Shown piece after piece: positions 16,507 to 25,190 of a DNA stretch of 36,791 bases. A program made the position numbers and the translations under genes. Numbering within the stretch: the first letter of the stretch is position 1; each line of letters begins with the position of its first letter. The stretch comes from JAEUMD01 sp044222395 (GTDB taxonomy: Bacteria > Pseudomonadota > Alphaproteobacteria > Rhizobiales > Hyphomicrobiaceae), in the NCBI GenBank assembly GCA_044222395.1, contig JBGANK010000032.1:1-36791 (forward strand). The letters run 5' to 3'. Under the pieces are notes generated by a model. The model was not told the DNA's origin, did no database searches, and worked only from the letters and a program-made list of their open reading frames with translations.

Positions 16507-17423
16507 TGATGAGGGAAGCTCGCAACATCAATGGCGTCTCGATCGACGACACGTTTGCCGAGGCGTTCGGCATGACGGGCACGGGTATCGTCATCACGGC
16601 GGACAGCGCCAAGTGGGCGATGCAGGCTGCGATAACCATGACCGGCTTCGGAACTTCGGTGATCGGCTGCGGCGCGGAGTGCGGCATCGACCGCGAGCTG
16701 TCGCCCGACGAAACACCCGATGGGCGGCCGGGCGTGCGTTGCCTTGTCTTCTCGTTCTCGCCCGACATGGTGGCGGGTCAACTGAAGACGCGGGTCGGCC
16801 AGTGCGTGCTGACGAGCCCGGGCTCGGCCTGTTACGACGGGCTTGCTGACGCGAAGACCCGCATCAAGCTGTCGACCGGCTTTCGCTATTTCGGCGATGG
16901 GTGGCAGACGGCCAAGAAACTGGGCAAGCGTCGATTCTGGCGGGTGCCGGTGATGGACGGCGAGTTCATCGCCGAGGACACAGTCGGCGTGACGACGGAG
17001 GCCGTCGGTGGCGGCAATCTGCTGGTGCTTGGCAATGATCGCGCGGGGCTGCTGGAGACCTGCGAGGCGGCCGTGGCGGCGATGGCCAAGGTCAACGACG
17101 TGATCACGCCGTTTCCCGGCGGCATCGTGCGCTCGGGCTCGAAGGTCGGCTCGAAATACAAGGGCGTCATCGCGTCCACCAACGATGCGTTCTGCCCGAC
17201 GCTGCGTGGTGCTGTGAAATCGGAGTTGTCGCCCGACACGCTCGCGGTGCTCGAGATCGTCATCGACGGGTTGACATCAAAGTCCGTCGCAGAGGCGATG
17301 CGTGCGGGCATCAAGGCCATCACGGATACGGGTGCCACGAAGGGCGTCACGCGCATCTCGGCCGGAAACTACGGCGGCAACCTCGGCCAGCATCACTATC
17401 ACCTGAAGGATCTCCTGCCATGA
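16506..17423 (+). CDS. fhcD: Formylmethanofuran:tetrahydromethanopterin formyltransferase subunit D
   Basis: A 305-residue Ftr homologue that moves the formyl group from formyl-tetrahydromethanopterin to the methanofuran analogue, feeding FhcA. The opening I-D-D-T-F-A-E-A-F, the block P-D-G-R-P-G-V and the ending S-A-G-N-Y-G-G-N-L-G-Q-H-H-Y are typical of Ftr. ATG 16506 overlaps the fhcA stop; GTG 16503 is one codon longer. The end overlaps fhcC by four bases (ATGA), so the four subunits are translationally linked. Confidence 0.95.
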   Translation: MMREARNINGVSIDDTFAEAFGMTGTGIVITADSAKWAMQAAITMTGFGTSVIGCGAECGIDRELSPDETPDGRPGVRCLVFSFSPDMVAGQLKTRVGQCVLTSPGSACYDGLADAKTRIKLSTGFRYFGDGWQTAKKLGKRRFWRVPVMDGEFIAEDTVGVTTEAVGGGNLLVLGNDRAGLLETCEAAVAAMAKVNDVITPFPGGIVRSGSKVGSKYKGVIASTNDAFCPTLRGAVKSELSPDTLAVLEIVIDGLTSKSVAEAMRAGIKAITDTGATKGVTRISAGNYGGNLGQHHYHLKDLLP

Positions 17424-18229
17424 GCGGCCTCACCTTGACGCTCCGATCCGCGCCGCCAGAGCGGCTCGACCTGTCAGAGCTGACGCCCGGTTCGTTGTCG
17501 GGCAAGAGCGCGGGCGAGATCGCGCAGTTCCGGATCGGTGCGTCGAAGTCTCCGGTCATGGTCGGCGATCTGTTCGACCTGTCCGGATCGGCTGGAGATC
17601 GATTGACGATCGCGGGCGGCTCGGATCGCCTCGACTTCGTCGGCGCGAAGCTCGACACCGGCACGATCATCGTCACCGGTGAGGTTGGCGCCTACGCCGC
17701 TTCAGACATGAAAGGCGGCCAGCTCGAGATCGGCGGCAATGCGGGTCTAGGTCTCGGCGCGGCGATGAAGGGCGGTGTCGTGCATGTGAAAGGCAATCTC
17801 GGAAATCTTGCCGGCGGCGTGCGTGCAGGCGCGCAGTACGGCATGCAGGGCGGCATCATCGTCGTCGACGGCGACATCGGCCAACGCGCTGGAGACCGCA
17901 TGCGGCGTGGCACGATCATCGCGCGCGGGCGTTTCGGCTCATGGGCGGGTGCCCGCATGATGGGCGGCACACTATGGGCACTCAAGGGATTTGGCGACGA
18001 GCCGGGCATCCAGATGCGGCGCGGCACGCTGATCGGGCCGAGCGTCACGCGGATGCTGACGACGTTCGGGGACGGCGGCTGGCACGATCTCACCGTTCTG
18101 AGGATACTCTCTCGCGATCTCAGCGGACGCCTCGGACCGCTTGCGCCGCCTGCGCTACCGGCAAAGGTCCACAAATACTCTGGCGATCTCGCGATCTTCG
18201 GCAAGGGCGAGCTGCTGCTGACGGCATGA
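17420..18229 (+). CDS. fhcC: Formyltransferase/hydrolase complex subunit C
   Basis: A 269-residue homologue of formylmethanofuran dehydrogenase subunit C, a right-handed beta-helix also seen as the last domain of glutamate synthase. Its centre has repeated glycine-rich coils: G-G-Q-L-E-I-G-G-N-A-G, M-K-G-G-V-V-H-V-K-G-N, M-Q-G-G-I-I-V-V-D-G-D and M-R-R-G-T-I-I-A-R-G. It scaffolds the FhcA/FhcD complex. It overlaps fhcD at ATGA and is the last fhc gene; no clear terminator hairpin was seen after it. Confidence 0.94.
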   Translation: MSGLTLTLRSAPPERLDLSELTPGSLSGKSAGEIAQFRIGASKSPVMVGDLFDLSGSAGDRLTIAGGSDRLDFVGAKLDTGTIIVTGEVGAYAASDMKGGQLEIGGNAGLGLGAAMKGGVVHVKGNLGNLAGGVRAGAQYGMQGGIIVVDGDIGQRAGDRMRRGTIIARGRFGSWAGARMMGGTLWALKGFGDEPGIQMRRGTLIGPSVTRMLTTFGDGGWHDLTVLRILSRDLSGRLGPLAPPALPAKVHKYSGDLAIFGKGELLLTA

Positions 18230-18333
18230 GCCTCGTGAACAGTGATCGGTTGCAGCACCCGTCGAGGCATGCGGCGGAATTCACGAACTCGTGGGGCGCG
18301 TTGGCGATCATTTGCGGGTAGGCTCGCCGCAGC

Positions 18334-18567
18334 ATGGTGCCATCGTCCTATCGAGCGACCGTTGTCATGATCGCCATCATCATATCGGCCTGCCTGATCA
18401 GCGATCCCGATGTCTGCAAGGACTACAAGATCCCGCTGTTGAGCGGCATCGATCCCAACATGTGCGCGCTGCACGCGCCGCCGCACTTCGGCAAATGGGC
18501 CGAGGAGCACCCGGGCTGGCGCATCGTCAAATGGCGGTGTGGCGCTGCCAGCGACGAGGACATCTGA
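18334..18567 (+). CDS. Small cysteine-containing putative lipoprotein
   Basis: A 77-residue product. The N-terminus has an arginine, a hydrophobic run and the lipobox-like I-S-A-C with Cys20, so it may be lipid-anchored. The rest has Cys28, Cys44 and Cys69 and the pattern H-P-G-W-R-I-V-K-W-R-C. Small proteins with this W-x-x-x-H-P-x-W-x-I-x-x-W-x-C ending are, as I recall, common uncharacterised proteins of Hyphomicrobiales. ATG 18367 is an alternative start but would shorten the signal too much. It follows fhcC by about 100 bases and could be the tail of that transcript. Confidence 0.65.
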   Translation: MVPSSYRATVVMIAIIISACLISDPDVCKDYKIPLLSGIDPNMCALHAPPHFGKWAEEHPGWRIVKWRCGAASDEDI

Positions 18568-18684
18568 AATTTTTCGGACGCGCCCAGCGGGCTGTAACAT
18601 CCGGGCGTCGTGTTGCGTATGGGACTAGAGTGCTTGCCGCGTGTTGCATCCTGCAAGCGGCCGACCATTGGTGAAATCTCGTCG

Positions 18685-19548
18685 ATGCGATGCTGTTACT
18701 CGAATATGCGACCAGGATTTCGTCTACGGCGGTGGCGCGGCTTGGTTCCTGCGCTGGCGATTATGGGCGTATTTCTCGCCCACCACTGCGCGCTGCCTTC
18801 CCCCGCTGCGTTGGCGCAGGATATGACGCAGTACCTCGACCTGAAATCCGATGAATTCACCAAGGCCGACATGACGCGCGGTGACATCGAGGCACTGATC
18901 GCGGCGCGCAAGCCGGGCGAACGCATCGACTTGTCTGCGCGGCGACTCAACCGTCTCGATCTGTCGGGGCTGGACCTCAGCGAGGCGAATCTGCAATCGG
19001 CGCGCATCAACGGCACCAATCTCAGCAAGGCGAAGCTCGATGGGGCGGTGCTGGATCAGGCTTGGGGACTTGATGCCAACATGTCGGATGCTTCGCTCAA
19101 AGGTGCGAGCTTGTTCTCGACGCAACTGATGGGTGCCAAGCTCGATGCCGCCGACTTCGGTGGTGCACGAGTCGCCGCAGACTTCTCGCGCGCGAGCCTC
19201 AAGGCTGCAAATTTCACCGGCGCCGATCTCTCCGCTGACATGAAGAACCAGTCGATGGGATTGATGCGAGGCGTATTCAAGTCGTGCGATCTTGAGGGCG
19301 CCTCGTTCCGAAATGCGAACCTGGCGCGCGTCGTGCTGGACTACGCCCGGCTCGGCAAGGCAGATTTGTCCAACGCAAATCTGATGGGCGCGGAGCTGGG
19401 CGGCGCCGACTTAGCCGGCGCCACGGTTGGCGGTGCTGATTTTTCTGGTGCCGATGTCAATTCAGCTCGACTAGTGGGGCTTCGCGGGCGCAATGCGGCC
19501 AAGGGCCTGCAATCGGCCAAGAACCTCGATCGTGCCTTCACCGATTGA
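18685..19548 (+). CDS. Secreted pentapeptide-repeat protein
   Basis: A 287-residue product with a signal peptide (ending P-A-A-L-A-Q-D) followed by two blocks of A(D/N)LxX pentapeptide repeats, such as L-S-G-L-D-L-S-E-A-N-L and A-E-L-G-G-A-D-L-A-G-A. These should form a right-handed quadrilateral beta-helix; the blocks are split by an M-K-N-Q-S-M-G-L-M insertion. The family is structural with varied roles. Most pentapeptide proteins are cytoplasmic, so the export signal is notable. The start is uncertain: ATG 18685 or 18706, neither with a strong ribosome-binding site. The 3' end overlaps the convergent DUF1194 gene by 11 bases. Confidence 0.83.
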   Translation: MRCCYSNMRPGFRLRRWRGLVPALAIMGVFLAHHCALPSPAALAQDMTQYLDLKSDEFTKADMTRGDIEALIAARKPGERIDLSARRLNRLDLSGLDLSEANLQSARINGTNLSKAKLDGAVLDQAWGLDANMSDASLKGASLFSTQLMGAKLDAADFGGARVAADFSRASLKAANFTGADLSADMKNQSMGLMRGVFKSCDLEGASFRNANLARVVLDYARLGKADLSNANLMGAELGGADLAGATVGGADFSGADVNSARLVGLRGRNAAKGLQSAKNLDRAFTD

Positions 19549-20374
19549 TAGCGCCTCTCCCGACGGTGTTCGCCAGCGTGCCCGATGCAGCCGGCGCGCT
19601 GCTGATCTCGACGACGAATTTCTGGCGGATGGCGCGACCGAAATCCTCGAAGCCATTGGCCGGCAGTATGAACGAGCCCGGCCCGCCCATCACGTTGTCA
19701 CGGTACCAGCCTTCCAAGGTCGCTGCCTCGCGTCCTTCGAGGATCGGCAGACCGTTGATGACGGTACCGCGCGCCGTGATGTCGTCGCGCACCGCCATTG
19801 CAGGTTCGTCGGCATTGCAGTTGTCGGAGCCGTCACCGGATACATCGACGACGATCTTGGCAGCGCGCTCAGGCACCTGCGGCACGATCTTGTCGGAGAT
19901 GAAGCGCAACATCTTGGAGAGGCACGTGAAGTCACCACCTTCGCGGCGCATGGTGCGTACCTTCACGGCGGCGAGGCGTGCATCCTCCTTGCTGGCGATC
20001 TTCATCCACGGCAGCGAGATCTTCGGCCGATCGGCCCAGGTGATGACCGACAGCAGGATCGCGTGATTGCCACCCGACAAAATTGCGTCGATGACCGCGG
20101 GATCCTCAAGGGCCGCCGCGATGCCTTCGAGCTGGATCTGATAGCGGCGCTCATCGACCGAGCTCGATACGTCGACCGAAACGATGAGCGCTGTGTCGAC
20201 GCCACCGGTGGAGTTCGTTGTCGCGCTCGATCCGTATTGCGGAAGCCCGCCCGCGGCGTCGACCAGCGACGCGCTGGCCACCACCGCCACAGCCACTCCC
20301 ACAGCCAATGCGATGGAGAGCACGACGCGATCCGCCGGTGCGGCTCGGCACTCTCGCCAGGGCAGGCGTGGCAT
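19538..20374 (-). CDS. Secreted DUF1194 (von Willebrand A-like) protein
   Basis: A 278-residue product with a signal peptide (about 15-40) and a DUF1194 domain, a vWA-like fold: S-V-D-V-S-S-S-V-D near the start as the metal-site loop, V-D-V-S-G-D-G-S-D-N in the middle, and an ending G-F-E-D-F-G-R-A-I-R-Q-K typical of the family. Role unknown; family members are periplasmic or outer-surface proteins. I chose ATG 20374 because GGGAGGGG lies about ten bases upstream; ATG-like 20416 is an alternative. It converges with, and overlaps by 11 bases, the pentapeptide-repeat gene. Confidence 0.85.
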   Translation of the reverse strand: MPRLPWRECRAAPADRVVLSIALAVGVAVAVVASASLVDAAGGLPQYGSSATTNSTGGVDTALIVSVDVSSSVDERRYQIQLEGIAAALEDPAVIDAILSGGNHAILLSVITWADRPKISLPWMKIASKEDARLAAVKVRTMRREGGDFTCLSKMLRFISDKIVPQVPERAAKIVVDVSGDGSDNCNADEPAMAVRDDITARGTVINGLPILEGREAATLEGWYRDNVMGGPGSFILPANGFEDFGRAIRQKFVVEISSAPAASGTLANTVGRGAINR

Positions 20375-20559
20375 TGGCAAGAGATCCCCTCCCGATGAAC
20401 GCCAGCGGAATTGCACGCAGGACGCGCAATTGCGGGCGGCAGAATTGCGGCCCCGGTGATCCGCAGACCAACGATCGAGAGAATAGCATATCGCCTCGGC
20501 TTATCGGATGCCGAACAGCGCGATCACGAAAAGTTAGGGCGCGTTGGGGCGCTGGCGTA

Positions 20560-20575
20560 CCTAGCGGGCGCTAGG
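20560..20575 (-). terminator. Hairpin abutting the desaturase stop
   Basis: CCTAGC/GCTAGG stem (20560-20565 with 20570-20575) with a 4-base loop starts directly after the desaturase stop codon. There is no immediate U-tract; a CTAACTTTTCG follows about 25 bases later. Weak terminator candidate. Confidence 0.35.
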
Positions 20576-21991
20576 TTAGCCTGCGGGCTTGCCGTTCCGG
20601 GTCGATATCCCGCGCAAGGAATCGGCGGAGTGTCGCGCGATGCCGGCGACATCGTTGACGTCGGCGTTCTCCAGAGTTGCATCATCGACGTGCGTGGCAT
20701 TGCCTTTGGGCGTAAAGGCCGGCCCGAGCACGTCGACGATCGTGGGATGGCCGCCCGACTTCCTGTGAGACCAGCCTTCGACGACCAAGCCCTTCTCGGC
20801 ATACTCGCGATCACCCAGCAGGAACTGATGCAGCTCATTCAGCTTGTAGTGTGGGACGGATGCGAACAGGTGGTGCGGCAGGTGGTAGTCCATGCCCCAC
20901 GGGAAGATCGCATAACGCGCGAACGGATTGACGAGGAAGATGCGGCTGTTGGTGTAGCGTCCGCGGTCGGCGTTGCCGTGCTGCAGCCATTCGCGCAGGA
21001 TCATGAACAGCGGGAACGTGGTGAACAGCGGTAAGATCCAGAACAGCGCGTAGTAGCCCCACACCGGTTGATCGGTGACGTATTCGCCGATGTTCAGCGC
21101 GGCATAGAGCACTGTCATGAAGCCGATGCGGCCGATCGCCGTGGCGCGATGGGAGATGACCGGATTGATGCGGCTCTGCGGATAGTCTTCTTCGGGGAGG
21201 AGCCAGTAATAATAGGTCACGGCCGCCGCAGCCGCGAGTAGTACAGCGGTCGCGATGACGACCATGGTACCGAGCGGATAGCTGCCGTAGCGGCCGAGCG
21301 CGATGATCGGGATGATGACAAAGGGCATGCCGACGGCGAACAACACGCCGAGGCGGATCGCCCATGGCGAGCCCTTCCGACTGGTATCGGCATAGGGGTT
21401 GGTGTCGACACCCAGCGCCGAGTAGCGTGCGCGGGCGATAATGTACTTGACCAGAAGCACTGGATTGAGCTGCCTCGCAATCGCGATCAGGAGGTCGATG
21501 TGGGCAATGGGAAAGTCGAGCCAATGGCCGCTGTCCTTGGCCTGGTCGAAGTTGGGATCGCGCTCGGGGTCGTTGACGAACTGGTGGTGCGCCAGGTGAT
21601 GCAGACGGAACGCGTAAGTCGACGTATATATCGGGAAGGCGGCAAGGAGATCGGAGGCAAGCTCATTCAACTTCTTGTTGTCGAACAGCATATAGTGGGT
21701 CGCCTCGTGGATGGCGCCACCGAGCTGATGCTGAGATGCGCCCATCGTGACGACCGCCAGGAACAGCACGGGCAAATTCCACCACCAGGACAGTCCAGAC
21801 GCATTGATTGCGGAGAATGCCCACAAGGTCGCGGCGATGGTCGCCGCCATCACCAGATAGGCGAAGCCCAAGTGGAAGAAGTTGGTGTGGTTGTCGCGAG
21901 ACTTCAGTCGCTGGATCTCGCGGGACCGAAGACCACGACCACCGTCGTTTGCTGCGTCGGGCGAATTGGCGGTTGTCTCGATGCTCGACAT
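20576..21991 (-). CDS. Membrane fatty-acid desaturase family protein
   Basis: A 471-residue integral membrane di-iron enzyme. It has the three histidine boxes of the family: H95-E-A-T-H99, H-H-L-A-H-H at 131-136, and Y-H-L-P-H-H at 369-374. Four or more hydrophobic segments lie around 37-80, 210-265 and 295-335. Such enzymes insert double bonds or hydroxyls into acyl chains or other lipids using O2; the substrate is not evident. The start is ATG 21991, giving a normal N-terminus; the frame stays open upstream. The C-terminal 60 residues are a soluble tail. It stands alone on the minus strand. Confidence 0.88.
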   Translation of the reverse strand: MSSIETTANSPDAANDGGRGLRSREIQRLKSRDNHTNFFHLGFAYLVMAATIAATLWAFSAINASGLSWWWNLPVLFLAVVTMGASQHQLGGAIHEATHYMLFDNKKLNELASDLLAAFPIYTSTYAFRLHHLAHHQFVNDPERDPNFDQAKDSGHWLDFPIAHIDLLIAIARQLNPVLLVKYIIARARYSALGVDTNPYADTSRKGSPWAIRLGVLFAVGMPFVIIPIIALGRYGSYPLGTMVVIATAVLLAAAAAVTYYYWLLPEEDYPQSRINPVISHRATAIGRIGFMTVLYAALNIGEYVTDQPVWGYYALFWILPLFTTFPLFMILREWLQHGNADRGRYTNSRIFLVNPFARYAIFPWGMDYHLPHHLFASVPHYKLNELHQFLLGDREYAEKGLVVEGWSHRKSGGHPTIVDVLGPAFTPKGNATHVDDATLENADVNDVAGIARHSADSLRGISTRNGKPAG

Positions 21992-22288
21992 GGGGAAACC
22001 TGACCAAGACCTCGTGTTGAGATGCGGCACCAGTGGTGGCAGCAGGCGTGCGCAATTCCTGCGTCGCGCTCGCGGGCGATCCCGCTTCAGCAATTCCTGC
22101 GACACCTATCGGAGCCGCTGCCAATCGGTCGCGCGGCACGTCGCTTGATGCTGAGCAAACTATAACGAAGTCTTTCGTGAATGCGCTAGATCAACCGGTT
22201 GCGATGGTGTCTTTACGCCAAAGGTTAACAGCGGATGGGTGCAAAGTTGCCCCCGTCCGCGCTGCGATTCAGTCAATTATCGATGAGC

Positions 22289-23290
22289 TCAAAGGCCGAC
22301 AAAGCGATATGAGGCGTCTTTCTTTTCGACGCGGCCAATCCCGGGAAATGGCAAATGATATCCGATAACACGCGCTTTCTCGGTGGCCAGCTTGTCGAGC
22401 AGTTTCTTGCGTGTCGCAACAGCCTGCTCGGGCACATGATCGGACGCGGGACGCCAGTCTGGATGCGCGAACGAGATGACGGGGTGCGTCAATGCGTCAC
22501 CAAGAATGACGAGCGTTTCGCCGCCCGCCGATAGCTCGAGTGAGACATGTCCCTGTGTGTGACCAGGCGTGTCGAATGCGCGCAAGCCGGAAACGATTTC
22601 CTGTCCGGGTTTGATGCGCTCAGCTTTCGACTCTATGCCCGCAATATTGCGACGAGCCGCAGCGACAAACGTGGCGCGATCGGCAGGCAGACCCTTTTCG
22701 GCGTTGTCGGAAATCCAGTAATCCCATTCCGTCGCTCCCATCAAATGTTGCGCATTCGGGAAGCGCGGCTTTTCCTCAAAGTCGTCGAGCGCACCCCAAA
22801 GATGATCGGGATGGCCGTGCGTGAAAACCACTTTTGTCACCTTGTCGGGCTCGATGCCGGCGGCTTCCAGATTTGCGGAAAGCTTGCCTGCAGTGGGCAT
22901 GAAGTTCGGTCCTGACCCGGCATCAACGAGGATCACATCACTGCCTGTCTTGATGACCGTGACATTGGTGGGCGGCTGAGACATGTCGCCGGTCTGACCG
23001 GCTTCCGCGAGCGCCGCATTGCGCTCGGCGTCGGGGACATCGGGAGCGGCGAGGCGCGCGGGCAGCATCAAATGCCCATCGGAGACGACGACGATTTCGA
23101 AGTCACCAAGCTTGAAGCTGTGCGCGGTGGCGTCCGCTGCCCTGGCAGGCAATCCAATCGTGCCCGAGCCCAGCAAACCCGTTGCCGCAGCGCTGCCGAG
23201 CGTGCCGGCCGCACTCAGAAACGTCCGCCGCGATAATTGGGCCCGCGTCCACTGCGTGGGGTGGGACCAGTCCTTCATGCGCTTCGTCAC
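22289..23290 (-). CDS. Tat-exported MBL-fold metallohydrolase
   Basis: A 333-residue product with a twin-arginine signal (S-R-R-T-F-L-S at 20-26, then a hydrophobic run to A-R-A at 49-51) and a metallo-beta-lactamase fold with T-H-G-H-P-D-H at 157-163, D-T-P-G-H-T-Q-G-H and L-G-D-A-L-T. The architecture resembles AHL-lactonase-like and other exported MBL hydrolases; the substrate is unknown. GTG 23290 follows GGAG with a six-base gap; ATG 23278 is the alternative. The Tat signal means it is folded with its metal before export. It diverges from aqpZ. Confidence 0.87.
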   Translation of the reverse strand: MTKRMKDWSHPTQWTRAQLSRRTFLSAAGTLGSAAATGLLGSGTIGLPARAADATAHSFKLGDFEIVVVSDGHLMLPARLAAPDVPDAERNAALAEAGQTGDMSQPPTNVTVIKTGSDVILVDAGSGPNFMPTAGKLSANLEAAGIEPDKVTKVVFTHGHPDHLWGALDDFEEKPRFPNAQHLMGATEWDYWISDNAEKGLPADRATFVAAARRNIAGIESKAERIKPGQEIVSGLRAFDTPGHTQGHVSLELSAGGETLVILGDALTHPVISFAHPDWRPASDHVPEQAVATRKKLLDKLATEKARVIGYHLPFPGIGRVEKKDASYRFVGL

Positions 23291-23624
23291 GCTCGTCTCC
23301 TGCACCTTTATTCGGGGGCGGTGCCAAGCAGATCCTCTCGCATAATTCCGACGTAATGATCGGTCCGGAGAATTCGGCTGCACTGCCTCGGCGTAGCCTA
23401 CCGATTTGCGTGATTGCGTCCAGCTGAACAAGACAGTTCTTCTTGCAGCCGACGGAATGTTGCGTTGTGCGGCGGCTATTTTTGCGTTTGTCCGAGCCGA
23501 TTCGGCGGATTCGGACTTTAGCGGCGTGGGGGATCTGCGATCGCGGCGTCTTCTTGAACCTCGCCTATTGGGCAAAATCGCCGGCTGCCCTCGCAATGCC
23601 GGTCATTCCTGGAGGAAATAATCA
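23291..23624. other. Divergent intergenic region between the Tat MBL gene and aqpZ
   Basis: No gene-like coding seen; frames that cross it are extensions of the MBL gene. It should hold both promoters. The only clear signal is GGAGG (23611-23615) before the aqpZ start. I see no operator or hairpin of note. Confidence 0.5.
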
Positions 23625-24311
23625 ATGTCGACACGAGCACTGGGAGCCGAGTTCATCGGCACGTTCGCCCTCGTCACCGCGACTTGCGGCTCTGCACTCT
23701 TCTCCGCACCTTCCGGCGGCGGTCTTGTTGGCGTGTCGATAGCGATCGGCCTGTCGGTGCTGATGATGGCTTATGCGGTCGGTCACGTCTCGGGCGGACA
23801 TTTCAATCCTGCCGTCACGCTGGGCCTTGTCGCGGGCGGCCGCTTCGATGCGGCAAAGGCGCCCGGATACATCATTGCGCAGGTGCTGGGCGGGGTCGCC
23901 GCGGCGGCGATCTTCGCGGTCATCCTCGGCGGCTATCTCGGCGGCGGCAAGGTCGAGTTCAACACATTCTCGGCGATCTCAAACAATTTCGGCCAACCCG
24001 GTGGATTTTCCGCCTTGGCTGCGTTTCTCATGGAGGTCGTCATCACCGCGTTGTTCCTGATCGTCATCATGGGGGCGACGTCGAAGCGCGCGCCTGCCGG
24101 ATTTGCGCCGCTGGCGATCGGCGTCGCGCTGATGGTGCTGCACCTGGTTTCGATCCCGGTAACCAACGCCTCGCTCAATCCCGCGCGCTCGACCGCGCCG
24201 GCAATCTTCGCTGGCGGCACGGCACTTGCCAACCTGTGGATGTTCTGGGTGGCACCGATCGTCGGCGGTGTCGTGGGAGGGTTGATCGGCAGCTGGCTGC
24301 AGGACGAATAG
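23625..24311 (+). CDS. aqpZ: Aquaporin Z-type water channel
   Basis: A 228-residue MIP-family channel with six membrane segments and both half-helix motifs: S-G-G-H-F-N-P-A-V-T at about 56-65 and N-A-S-L-N-P-A-R-S-T at about 181-190. It aligns without gaps to E. coli AqpZ around these motifs, from memory of that sequence. The constriction residues here are Ile41, His173, Ala182 and Arg188, against Phe43, His174, Thr183 and Arg189 in E. coli. Water is the default substrate; the smaller side chains could admit other small neutral solutes. GGAGG is correctly spaced from ATG 23625, and a terminator follows. Confidence 0.92.
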   Translation: MSTRALGAEFIGTFALVTATCGSALFSAPSGGGLVGVSIAIGLSVLMMAYAVGHVSGGHFNPAVTLGLVAGGRFDAAKAPGYIIAQVLGGVAAAAIFAVILGGYLGGGKVEFNTFSAISNNFGQPGGFSALAAFLMEVVITALFLIVIMGATSKRAPAGFAPLAIGVALMVLHLVSIPVTNASLNPARSTAPAIFAGGTALANLWMFWVAPIVGGVVGGLIGSWLQDE

Positions 24312-24359
24312 GCACTAAGTCGAGCGATCGAAGCGTCTAGCGAACTGCATGACAACCCG

Positions 24360-24388
24360 ACGGCGGGCTCGGAGTTCGGGCCCGCCGT
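24360..24388 (+). terminator. Terminator hairpin after aqpZ
   Basis: A 9-base-pair stem (ACGGCGGGC at 24360-24368 with GCCCGCCGT at 24380-24388) has an 11-base loop, lies about 49 bases after the aqpZ stop, and is followed by TGTCGTTTG. The U-tract is modest. Confidence 0.6.
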
Positions 24389-24577
24389 TGTCGTTTGCGG
24401 ATCTTCGCGCGTTCGACAGCTCGTGAGCTTCGCGGTTGTCCCACGAGACCTGAACTGCGACCATTTCGCGCCTGTGACGGGCGACGGATCAAGGCCAAAT
24501 CCGATCGTTGTGTTAGCGTGAATTACTTGCTCTCGTGCATGGCGCTCTCGCTGCGCCTCAACATCGGATGGATTGCC

Positions 24578-25111
24578 ATGCGTTCTATTGCCCGAGCTGT
24601 TGGCCCTGTCACGGTGCTTTTTGCCGCCGCATTCGGATTACTCGCCCTGCTGCCCGTTTCCGCTTCTGCACAAGTGCCTCTCGATCCGCACGAGGTCTAT
24701 GAGCGTCGCTGCGCGCAGTGTCATGAGCCGCACGCCCATGGTCTCGCCAAGGCGTCGCTTGCCCTCAAGAACGGCGTCGTCGTGCTCAAGGCGAGCGATG
24801 CGCCGCTCGAGCTGTTCCTGGACCAGCATCCGCGCGGGTTGCCACGCGCAGAGGCCAACGCGATCGTCAAACAATTCGGCGCTATGCTGGAGACCGGCTT
24901 TATCTATCAAGACAAATGCATCGGCTGCCACGACCGGGCGTCGACTTTGGCGCGGCTCAGGCTGTTTGAACGCGAAGGTGTGCTGGAGGGACGCTACACT
25001 TATCGCGACATCACGGAATTCCTGCGCAACCACGGACGCCTGTCGCCGGAAGAAGTCGACATCATCCTGTCGATGTTCCGCCGGCAGCTCGCACCTTATG
25101 CGCCACGGTGA
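24578..25111 (+). CDS. Secreted diheme cytochrome c-like protein
   Basis: A 177-residue product with a signal peptide (about 1-31, ending S-A-S-A-Q) and two heme-c attachment sites: C45-A-Q-C-H49 and C114-I-G-C-H118. The first half looks like a class I cytochrome; the second heme lies in a helical C-terminal half. I see no clear distal methionine next to either site, so axial ligation is unclear. I chose ATG 24578 for the signal peptide; ATG 24539 would add 13 residues. It is a single gene with no oxidase or dehydrogenase beside it. Its redox partner cannot be inferred. Confidence 0.82.
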   Translation: MRSIARAVGPVTVLFAAAFGLLALLPVSASAQVPLDPHEVYERRCAQCHEPHAHGLAKASLALKNGVVVLKASDAPLELFLDQHPRGLPRAEANAIVKQFGAMLETGFIYQDKCIGCHDRASTLARLRLFEREGVLEGRYTYRDITEFLRNHGRLSPEEVDIILSMFRRQLAPYAPR

Positions 25112-25190
25112 CTTTGCGGACCGGAATTCACATCGGATTGCATCCGAGTTTCGCAAATACGCGTGAGATGAAGCAAGCTCGGCAGGTCGG

